A DNA stretch of 64,000 nucleotides from Hsuehochloa calcarea. Lineage: Eukaryota > Streptophyta > Magnoliopsida > Poales > Poaceae. The notes under the pieces were generated by a model. It made no database searches, had not been told where the DNA came from, and saw only the letters and a list, made by a program, of their open reading frames with translations. The stretch spans positions 56,777,519 through 56,841,518 of the forward strand of contig CM070594.1 in assembly GCA_036346395.1 (NCBI GenBank), written 5' to 3'. The number at the start of each line of letters is the position of its first letter. Position 1 is the stretch's first letter. Of the stretch, positions 54,869 to 64,000 are shown piece by piece. The position numbers and the translations under genes are program-made.

Positions 54869-57390
54869 TTGTTCGAATCAACCTATCCTTACCATTCGGT
54901 GATCATCGAGCAATGTCCTCGATGCAAGATAAGTGGTCAATAGTTTTATCCACTCTACATCTTGCTCAATGACCCCGACCTCCGAGGTGGTCGAACCCAT
55001 TTCTATTGAAGGTTTTGTAAGGTATTTGAGAAAACACGTGTTGAAACAAGCATTCGTGAGGAACCCAATATTGATAACGGTATGCTAAGGAGTTTTCCAT
55101 ACGCAATATACGTTGGACTTCAAGTCCTTGAAGTGTTTTTCCAACTTCCTCACTTCACCTAGGTATTGAGCCGTTATCTCATCCGAACAAATGTATTCCT
55201 TTGATACCGGTTTACAACTAATTGTGAATCTCCCTTCGCTAAAAGCCAACGGATTTCGAGGGATTTGGTCGCCAAGCCCGACTAGAAGTCCTTCATACTC
55301 GCCATGTTGTTAGTGGCAGGGAACAGAAACCGTATGACATACTAAAGTTGATTAGCTTGTAGTGTTATTAACAAAATCCCAGCCCCCGAGCCTTTAAGCT
55401 CGCGGGAGCCATCAAAATACAATGTCCAATGATCGTCTGCCCTGACTTTCTTAAGGTTGATCCTCAGAGTTCGTGCATTCACCACAAAGTCACCAGACTT
55501 GGCTTTTATGGTCGTCCGGCAAGAAATGAAGATCAAACTCCCCAAGTTCTACCGTCCATTTCGCTATGCGGCCCGTTACTTCTTGGTTATGAAGTATATT
55601 TCCAAGAGGAAAAGATGAAGGCACTGTGATTTTATGAGATTGAAAATAATATCTCGGTTTTCTGTAAGTCATCAGAAGGGCGTAAACTAGTTTTTGGACC
55701 TTAGGATATCTTTCCTTCGATCCGTGTAAGACCTCACTTACATAGTAGATGGGTTGTTGAGACTCTTCCCTTTCCGCGATAAGTCTAAGACTCGACCACA
55801 TTTGGCGTTCTGCCAAGTAATTAGTAAAGGTTCCTCCTCTAAAGGAGAAACCAATCTGAGGATTTGAAAGATAAGTCTTTAAATCTTTGAAGGCTTTGTC
55901 AACTTCTTCGCCATTGTAACTTTTCAATACTCTTGGGTCACCTTAAAGAAAGGTAAACCATGTTCTCCTAATCGAGAAATAAAATGACTAAGAGCCGTCA
56001 TTCGACCAGTTAAGGCTTAGACCTCCTTGACAGTAGAAGGTGGCCATAGTTGTTCAATGGCTCGAATTTCTCGGGATTAACTTCAATCCCACGAGAACAA
56101 ACAAGAAAACCAAGCAACTTGCGTAATTAACCTAAAAGTACACTTTTCGGGATTAAGCTTTATTCCATATTTATTTACATTTTCAAAGGTCTCTGCGAGA
56201 TCCTTCAAATGGTCATATTTGGTACTACTTTTCACAACGAGATCATCTACATAGGCCTCTAAATTACGCCGGTGGCGATGAAGGTTTTCGCAACAAATCT
56301 GTACGTGGCTCCATGTTCTTTAGCCCAAACGACATCTTGACATAGCAATAGACCGCGAAAGGTGTGATAAAGGAGGTCTTTTCTTCATCTTCTTTCGCCA
56401 TGCTGATCTGATGGTATCCTGAATAAGCATCAACAAAACTCATCAGTTCGCAACCCGCGGTAGAATCAACTAATTGATCAATGCCAGGCAAAAGGAAGTC
56501 ATCCTTTGGGCAAGTAATATTTAAACTAGTAAAATCCACGCATGCACCACTTACCGTTAGATTTCTTGACAGATCGGATTCGCAAGCCATTCGAGGTGAT
56601 CAACCTCCCGAATGAAGTCGACTTCAAGGAGCTTCGAGCTCGCTTCGATGGCTTCTTGACGATCAGGCAAAACGTCTCGATCTTTGTTTGATTGGTTTTT
56701 CTCACTGAATGGCTAGCTCGTGCTCAATCATCTCCCTTTGGACTATGGGTATATCAAAAGGCTTCCACGCAAAGACATCCGAGTTGGTTCGGAGGAAGGT
56801 GAGGAGCTCGCCTTCCTATTTCTCACTTAATCCTCGCCAATCCGCACGCCTTGAATTAGTCATCGGGCTAATCGGTATTATCGTTACCTCCTCATTGGGA
56901 TGAGGAGTAGCCTTGTTTTTGCGCTTCCTGCTTTATCTTCCAAAGTAAGATCTTTAAGAGGTAATGCGATCGACAAGTTCCAACGACTTATGATCACATG
57001 AAAACGCGATGGTGATCACCTTGCACCACAATCACGCCTTTTGGCCGGAATCTTGATCTTCGGTAGCGTTGTGTGTAGTCGACATGAACTTTGTTAGATA
57101 TGGTCTTTCCAAAATAGCATTATAGGCGACTCAAAATCAACCACTTGAAAGTGATTAACTCGGTTCAAAAATTTGTAGTCGTACTCAAAGGTTACTTCGT
57201 AAAATTACTTGCCCTATTGGTGTAATCGACATACCTAGCACTATCCATAGAAGGGACTTGTCATTGGTTTAATCTTACAACAAGAAATTTGCATCTCATC
57301 TAAAGTATTAATAAATAATGTCTAAAGAACTACTACTATCTATTAATATTCTCCCTACTCGCAATTACTTCGGTAGGGAAACTACTAAGC
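54869..57390 (-). pseudogene. pol: Tat-lineage gypsy pol segment, copy B
   Basis: Same domains as copy A: protease (about 57150-56860), reverse transcriptase (56590-56264, SFVDAYSGYHQIS), RNase H (55927-55490) and archaeal-type RNase H (55545-55200). This copy has more frame breaks. The RT active-site stretch that reads YVDDLVEK in copy A is interrupted here, and the RNase H N-terminus reads AERQMWSSLRLIAEREESQQ after a shift. Copies A and B cannot both be taken as accurate. Confidence 0.86.
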
Positions 57391-58085
57391 TTACAACCTT
57401 GATAATTTAGAGAAGTGTCACGCATTACGCACCCTAAAAGACCACGATGAAGTAAAGAAGATAGATGTGACCCGCAAAGATATCGAACAATGATGCCACC
57501 GAGCAAAAGACACAGTGGAGGATGCAGCAGGTGGCGGTGGTGGAGGCGACAAGACGCTAGGCGCGGAATGAATATGAAGTCAATCAAGCTCCCGAGACGC
57601 GTGAGTCACGGCGGTGAGAGCCAGACCAACCATAGTCTCGTACGTCGATCTCAACACAATAAGAATCGAATCGAGAATAACACAGTAACCATGATCGAGT
57701 GTACCGGCAAATATGAGCTTGCATGGTTAGTTTGAGAACATGAGAAACAACAGAATATGAAAAGAGGAATTCAACCTACGACGTAAAGAGAGGTACCATT
57801 TGTTGTCCGAAAGGATAGGAGCAACTAAAGGACGAATGGAAGTGAGACCGTAGAATTAGATGTCATATGAAAGGAAGCACAAGAGTCAAGAATCCAAGAT
57901 GATATACCGAGGAAGAAGTATAAGGTGGTCTCTCACTAGAAGACTATGCAAGATAAACAATGAACGACGATGCAAGAGCAGCATGCGACGCAGATATGTG
58001 AGAAACTCCGAGAATCGAGCACGAGCTCCTCGAGAGGAGGAACCACCATTCCTGTGGAGGACGGTGAAGGATCTAGACCCGCCAT
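57391..58085 (-). pseudogene. Copia gag C-terminus, protease and pre-integrase fragment, copy B
   Basis: It corresponds to 52346-53060. The start ATG lies at 58085-58083. The pre-integrase part RYLCGSHLSSLLHRGLLG and NYQGCKLSS can be read in one frame (57587-57390), after which Tat gypsy sequence follows (SSFPTEVIA and on). The gag linker is shortened by many one- to three-base losses relative to copy A (for example AAACTCCGAGAATCGAGC at 58012). Confidence 0.8.
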
Positions 58086-58100
58086 TATGAGTTAATGGAG

Positions 58101-60552
58101 TGTTTTGGTGATTAATGATAAATCTATTTGTGAGACTAACATTTCTATTGTTATATTAGTGTGTAGTCTCATTTGGATATAAAGGTGAAATTCAACGGTA
58201 TGCATTCGACATCATATTTCTTATATATTGTTGCATTCCTGATCCAAAATATAGGTTGAACTCAACCATAAGTTTAACTTGAACATGTGCATATGTTCCT
58301 TTTTACACATTTGTGTATGCACACATTTTAAGGGAGTTCACTCTATGTTTTCTAGTTTCATTAGTATTGATTCATATTTCGTTCTCCACATATATTTGGG
58401 ATCTCTACTTTGAAATATATCCTTTTGAGTATATAAAACTTGTGTAGTTCTTGTATACTCATGTTGTGAGTATATAAAACTTGTGTAGTTCTTATATGCT
58501 CATGTTGTGTTACATTCAATTATCTATATTCAATTTATTTACAATTGAAGTGGTTATCATCAATTACCAAAGATGGAAAGATTGAAGTATCTTGTCCTAC
58601 CATTATGAGTTAATGGTATAGTATGATAATTAATGATAATCATATTGTGGAACTAACATTTTTCATGAGTTGGATAAACAGCTTATGTTCCAGGGTGATG
58701 AAGACTTGAGATGATCATGAGTTGATCATCAAGTCAAGTGAAGAAAACCATCATGTGTTGACAGAGGTCTAGAGAAGGATGCATCATGTGTTGATGCATA
58801 TCAAGACTCGAGTGAAGAAAATTATCATGTGTTGATGATATTCAAGACAATATCTCAAGCAAAAGATATCATCATGTGTTGATGATTATCAAGTCAAGGA
58901 CCGGACTTGAAGTGATGATATCGCCATCAAGCTTTAAGAAGTTGCAAGGTAAATGTATGACTAGTTAGGGCTAAGGATGTGTTCCTAGTATTTTACCGGT
59001 CTTGGTGTTTGGTTGGAAGACCGGATTGATAGTATAGGTTGTCGTACTATTAAGAGGGGTCTTGACTAGTAGCATGAGTTAGTCATGTGTTGATAGCTCA
59101 TTGTGCTTGCTCTAGCTCATCTATGCATGATGCTATTATTTGCGAATGTGTTTTGCAAATAGCCGATGCTCATGTATGATTCTTGTAGCATGTGACTTTA
59201 GTTTGTAAATGTATTTTACAAATGGTTTTAGTCCATGTATCTTATTCCTTGTGGTGTTGATTCTAAAAGTTGGCAAATATATTTTGTAACTTGTTGAGAA
59301 TCTCGCCTATAACCCTTGATTGAATTGCACTCAAATTGGTAAATGTGTTTTGCAAATTGAGTTAAGCAAAGTGCAAAGGCTCTCGTGTCGGTGGTCCGAC
59401 CACTAGTGTCGACCGGTCTAATCGATGGTATATCGGTCGGACCGCCATGTGTTGGGCAATGGACCGATTGCTTCTTGAGCCGATTCTTCAGGGTTGTACG
59501 CGTTAAAGAAACGGTACTACGGAGACCGAAAGTACCGCAGATGTTTAGCGTATGTTTTTTTCTAGAGAAGGCACTTTTTGGAATGCCGTTTCATTTCGTG
59601 AGCGGTCGACCGCTCCCTTTGGCGGTCGGATCGATGAAGCATCGGACCGACCATTAGTTGGCGGTCCAACCGGCAATGAGTCTAGCGGCTAGTTTTATAG
59701 CCGTTGGCTTTGGCGCTCTGACCGCCATTAGTTGGCGTCGACCGCTCTCGATTCAATGGAATCTTTCCTCCAACGGCTAGTTTTGTGTGTGGGCTATATA
59801 TATCCACCTTGGCGGTTCGAAACAAGGTTGCGCTTGTTCGGTACCCATATTCATCTTTGATAAAAGAGCAAGCTTCTCATCTCTTTTGTGCATGTGTTTC
59901 TCTTAGTGAGCTTGGAGAGTAAACCCTAAGTGCATGTGTTGCCTTAGGTAGTGGATTGTGTATCCACTTGAGCTTAGACACTTGATTAGTTCAAGTGAGA
60001 GTTGAGACTTATTACTCTTGGTGTTTGTCGACACCTAGACGACGTGGAGGCGCATGACCGTGATCTTTTCAAGAAGCTTGTGAGAAGGCCCGTGGTTGTG
60101 AGTGGTTTGGTGCTCACCATCTCCGGAGTGGAGGAAGAGCAACCCGAGTGGATCGAGGTGTTGGTTCGTGTTGGAACCGGTCCAAGTGGTTGGACTTACC
60201 TCTGAGGTGTTGGCTTAATTTGTGGAGCCGTCCAATTGTTGGGCTTAACTCAACGTGGACTAGGGAGACCTCAGGTCTCTAACACCACGATAAAACATAA
60301 TTGTGTCATCTTGGTTTGTTCTTTTGCTTTACCTTGAACAATTTACTTTACTTCCTTTAATTGCTTATATATCTTTGTATGATTGCTCTCATTGAATTGT
60401 ATTCATATTGTTAGTGCACTTATTGGGGTCTAGTTGATTTAGGTTTTAATTGTGCAAGACCAAATTGTTATTAGCTTCCGATTATAAATTATTTTAGCCA
60501 AAGAGTTTTTAAAACCGACAATGCACCCTCTAGTCGGCCTCCTCGATCTTAC
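58101..60552 (+). repeat. Copia SIRE-type LTR, complete, inserted in a copia gag
   Basis: It starts TGTTTTGGTGATTAATGATA and ends CTCTAGTCGGCC...GATCTTACA, the typical layout of long grass copia LTRs, with GGTCGGACCG-type motifs at 59400-59750 and a TATATATA box at about 59796. It lies between the two halves of a minus-strand copia gag, so it is a solo LTR or a fragment inserted in the opposite orientation. No primer-binding site follows. I did not find a matching 5-bp duplication. Confidence 0.78.
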
Positions 60553-61499
60553 AGACGGCCACCACGATGTAAATCCTTCTTCTTGTAGCAGTCATTGTAC
60601 ATGTCCATCCTTATTGCAGTAAGTGTTGTGTAGTCCCCTACCAACAGTAGTCATCACATGTGAAGGCACCACCTGGTGAAGGAGTAGTTGGAGACGAGCG
60701 GTGTAGAAACCGCAGAATCAAAGAAAACGACATCGACAACAAGAGACCCGGAGCACGAAGTTGAATATACTCAACACGGACATATGCAAGGGCCTCCAAC
60801 AGAGTCACACGAGGGTGTCGTGCGCAAAATGAGCACGAAGTCTACTCATACTCAAACGGAGCGGGTCAAGAAGTCGTACATACGACAAAGCTCAAGATGA
60901 GACATCGACGCTGATAGCATTGACACATGTGGCAAACATCCGGTCCCAAAGAGTCAATCTGACGCTATACCGCAGACAATTGGGCATAGAACTCATCCAC
61001 AATGGCATCTCTCTACTATAACGACTTCCCCTGACGCACAACAAAAAGATACAATGAATCACCAGACGGCTCGCAGCGGTTGCGCATATGTGTCCACATC
61101 AACTGTGTTAAAACCAAACCAACCACATTCCCTAGTGAACTGCACCTCCATGCTAGCACCCAAAATAGCAAAGGCACAAGCATCATCATCAATCCATGTT
61201 TTGTATGCAGCATAATGAGTCTGAAAAATCTCCATAACATCCTCAAAAGCATCATATGCCTCCTTACGAGCGTCTTCGGAAGTAGTCTTCAGGAGCACAT
61301 GCTCATCTGGTGGAACAGGGCGAGACGGGCAAAGCCACTCATTGGTAAAAAACTCCCAAAGGCGTTGGACGCATGTGAAAACACATGTCTTTGAAACCGG
61401 ACATGATAATTGAGACCAATGAAGATCACTAGACATCGTGGAACAGAAATAGTGTCCATTGGTAGGCGGCACTGGACGGCATGGCGACCAAGATAACAA
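60553..61499 (-). pseudogene. gag: Copia gag, N-terminal half, broken
   Basis: The longest frame (61499-61059) has TCVFTCVQRLWEFFTNEWLC, SRPVPPDEHVLLKTTSEDAR, EAYDAFEDVMEIFQTHYAAY and ILGASMEVQFTREC. After a shift, MWTHMRNRCEPSGDSLYLFV (from 61129) follows, then SAVWRQIDSLGPDVCH-type sequence (about 60990), a decayed leucine/arginine-rich stretch and a CCHC remnant with YCNKDGH (about 60620). This is the gag of a grass Ty1/copia family. The reading continues at 58085 (copy B) after the LTR insertion, with protease and pre-integrase downstream. TGG and cysteine codons are lost in places. Confidence 0.82.
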
Positions 61500-61737
61500 A
61501 GTCTAACAGGCAGCGCTGCACGGCGCAGTAGTTAGGATGGTGTACTATTTTTTCTTTTGTTGACCGGGCTGCTCACCTAGAAAGGCTGGGGCCTACCATT
61601 GTCGAAACCCAAGCGTGCAGGAGAACCCTAGTCCCCGACAACAACAGTGTCTCCCCAAGCGGCAGTGGCGGCAGGGATGAAATCGTTCAGAGCCTTGGAT
61701 GGAGGCAACTCCCGAGCTCCCGGTGGTGTCGGACCGG
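61500..61737. other. Leader of the copia gag, no other feature
   Basis: Upstream (minus-strand) sequence of the copia gag. No primer-binding site is readable; the neighbouring gypsy LTR probably replaced the copia LTR. Confidence 0.4.
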
Positions 61738-64000
61738 AGTAACACCCCAAATCCTCGTGTATTTATGAACTAATCCCATGATCGGTAGCTAGTTCACACA
61801 ATAAACAAATATGGTAACATCCATAATTGGCATAACTTTATTAATAATCAAAGTTGATTACAAGAAAGACTTACAAGTCAACAATAAAGAACACAAATGT
61901 AAGACGATGAAGAAGTAGTAGAGCCCACCTAATCGCCATGTAATCAATTGGGGTAGCGGTCTAGTCGTCGAGATCCACATCAGAGCTAAGTCCTCCTCTA
62001 GAACTTATTTACATTAAGCAAGGGTGAGCACAAACAATCGAGCTCGTAAGTTACACCCATAACAGAGTTAATGCATGCATGGATATTATCAAAGGAAGGC
62101 TTATAGGGTTATTTGTGCAAAAGCAGTATTTGACATTTCAAATACAATACTAAGTTCAAAAGCTCAAGTTTTACAATATCTAGAACTGTGTTTTAACTTA
62201 ATTAATAAAGCTAGTGTAGGCACCAACCTAACACTAACTTAAACACGGGCACCAACCCGGGGCTTCAACCCATAATTTTCTTATGGCCACCTATCCATGT
62301 TATAAACTTTTTATAAAATATTTTGAAAACAAAAAAATCAAAGTCTAATCCATGAAGGTTTTGCTCAAGATGTCCATGATCGTGGACACGACTATTCGAA
62401 TAGAATGACACTTTCTAGAGGTTGCACAACTTTACCCACAAGAGATAATCAGCTTTTAATGTTCGTCTGTAACACTTCTGAAGGTATGCGACTAAGTGAT
62501 TATGGCAAGGCCTTTACAATGTGTCATTCCAAAGTAGTCATGCTCGTTAAGGTTTCACTTACTTTGGACTCACCGAAGCCCTCTGCGCCATGTGGGAATA
62601 TAAAAATAGGTCACTCTGACACCCACACAACCAGATAGCACAACCACGGTAAAATGTGGAAAGTAATTTAGCTGTGTTCTGCCCACAGGACTTGTGGAAG
62701 TACGAAAGGGCTTTGCAATCCGCTACTAGCGCATCAGCCTTAATCGACCGGCGACTTCCAAAATAACCCCGAACCTCAACTATTCCCGAATTGCGCCGTG
62801 CATAAACTCGCACCCACCAACTATCCAATTTGCCCAAGTCCAAACTAATTTATTTTATTTTATTTTTCAAATTATTTTCAAACTTCCATGGCACACCAAT
62901 GTTATGGATATAATTTAAACAACATTTGATTTTTTGGTAAAATTTCCAAGTTGGATAATTTTGGGTCTAAGCAAGAATAAGAATAATTTTTCCAAAAATG
63001 TTCTAGTCCATACTATTGTATAAACTAGATTTTATCCAAGGTGCCAAGGTATGTCCGATTCAATGATAAATTGGGATATACAATGGTAATAGGAATAACT
63101 AAAATTTCAAAGTAGGTGTTTAAATTACATTGAATAGAAATGGCATGCAATAATAATTTTAAATAGAATTTAGATAATTTTTTAAAATGGGATCAAATAT
63201 GACCAAAGATTTAACTTGTCTTGCTCAAATTCTTCTTCTTCAACTACCTCAAATTCTTCGGAGTCGTCGAAATCTATACGCGAAAATACAACAAGAACAA
63301 ACATATACAAATAAATTCAAAAGAAAATACAAATAAATCTAAATTAAATAATTTTCATTCGGAAGATAGATATTTAATTTATATGTATTTAGGAACAAGA
63401 ATCGACGGATTTGGAGTTCGTATGAAGGAGAACGAACATTCGGAAGATTGGATATCGCAAGAAATGATATAATTCGGACGCTCTCGGGCATAGTCATCTT
63501 GAGTAGCTCATCTCGGAATCGTCACATCAGTGTTGTTCACTTAGAAGAAACTGTCAACTCAGTACTCGGCGAAGGAGATTACGACACAACGCCGAAGGAA
63601 AGGTTACGACTACCTAGTCGAAGAACTACGACTACCTAGTCGAAAGGAGCTACGACTACCTAGTCGAGGAGCTATGACTATCTATTCGACGGAAGGTTAC
63701 GACTATCTAGTCGACGAAGGCCACGACTACCTAGTCGGGAAACTACGACTATCTATTCGACGAAAGGCTACGACTATCTAGTCAGGAAGCTACGAGTATC
63801 TAGGCGAGCGTGCGTGCTCGACTACAAGCTTGTTGGTGCTAGGCACCATGGAAAGATACGCAAAGGTGCACAAACGAAGAGGAGATGCGCAACCTTGAAC
63901 GATACCTTACGGCGAAGCACAATGGAGTGGTCGGCGGTGAAGAAAAGCGGCGCTAGAGTGCGGGTGAAAGCCACGCGTGCTCGATGATCCTCCAATGAAG
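61738..64000 (-). repeat. Tekay-type gypsy LTR, minus strand, running off the window
   Basis: Inverted, it ends GGATTTGGGGTGTTAC, and shares with the first element's LTR strings such as CTTGCTTAATGTAAATAAGTTC-like spacing, GATTATCTCTTGTGGGTA (about 62445), CAACCTCTAGA and an AT-rich body. The outermost base or two of the terminal repeat (expected TGTAAC on the plus strand) read AGTAAC. A minisatellite lies in the upstream part of the LTR. The other end is outside the window. Confidence 0.65.
63605..63806. repeat. Nine-copy minisatellite, TACGACTACCTAGTCGA unit
   Basis: Nine units of TACGACTAYCTAGTCGA plus 4-8 variable bases (period 22-25 bp) run from 63605 to 63806. The unit contains the near-palindrome CGACTACCTAGTCG. 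A related TACGACTAGGT string recurs in the solo LTR at about 13537. Confidence 0.92.

Larger units (their letters stand above)
54849..59854. repeat. Tandem duplication, copy B (5.01 kb)
   Basis: It repeats copy A in order and orientation, starting at the truncated CACTA end (54849-54865) and ending in the LTR at ...CATATTCAT, after which the LTR continues uninterrupted to 60552. Differences from copy A cluster at CTG/CAG/CCG contexts; long AT-rich parts are identical. Confidence 0.93.

Noticed and set aside
1..64000. Host protein-coding genes, tRNA or rRNA genes
   Set aside because: No conserved non-transposon domain, exon chain or RNA signature was found on either strand.

Overview
The window is nuclear DNA from a grass, most likely rice or a close relative. 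The evidence is the kind of repeats present: Tekay/Del chromoviruses with ~3 kb LTRs, a CACTA element with 'TTTAGTCCC' subterminal repeats, nDart-like hAT elements starting TAGxGATGGC, and SIRE-like Ty1/copia LTRs. I found no host gene I could support, and no tRNA, rRNA, CRISPR array or bacterial-type gene. Almost everything is transposable-element DNA, mostly decayed, with nested insertions.

Layout. 1-663 is a GC-rich flank with no recognised gene. 664-12622 is a Ty3/gypsy Tekay-type element with both LTRs, a primer-binding site, an extra ORF ahead of gag, gag, and a broken pol with chromodomain. 12795-14423 looks like a minus-strand copia solo LTR. 14929-26037 is an end-to-end CACTA element (TTG target duplication) with a decayed TNP2 transposase and a second decayed gene (Transposase_24-like region, repeat-rich linker, Ulp1-like C-terminus). 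26038-29186 holds an inverted-repeat pair and one or two hAT elements. 29187-32597 is a solo gypsy LTR (GACAT duplication) carrying a nested 565-bp hAT element (GTGGAGAT duplication). 32598-36782 is AT-rich DNA with a tandem array of short hairpin-ended units. 36783-37205 is a relic LTR on the minus strand.

37215-49454 is a mosaic. A copia (SIRE-like) LTR and gag run directly into a gypsy Tekay gag-pol, then a 3.04-kb gypsy LTR, which is itself followed by a primer-binding site and a second gypsy 5' internal region that stops at a 100-base assembly gap (49455-49554). After the gap comes the end of another CACTA element. Then two ~5-kb tandem copies follow (49785-54848 and 54849-59854), each holding on the minus strand a Tat-lineage gypsy protease/RT/RNase H segment fused to a copia gag/protease fragment, and on the plus strand a copia-type LTR. 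The N-terminal half of that copia gag lies at 60553-61499, and the window ends in a minus-strand Tekay-like LTR (61738-64000).

How the parts relate. These are independent mobile elements, not a cooperating gene set. Two processes explain most broken reading frames. The first is C-to-T / G-to-A decay, clear in the first gypsy element. The second is a pattern of small CTG/CAG/CCG-context differences between the two tandem copies, which looks like uncorrected long-read error at methylated CHG sites. Because of that, many frameshifts between about 15-25 kb and 41-62 kb may not be real.
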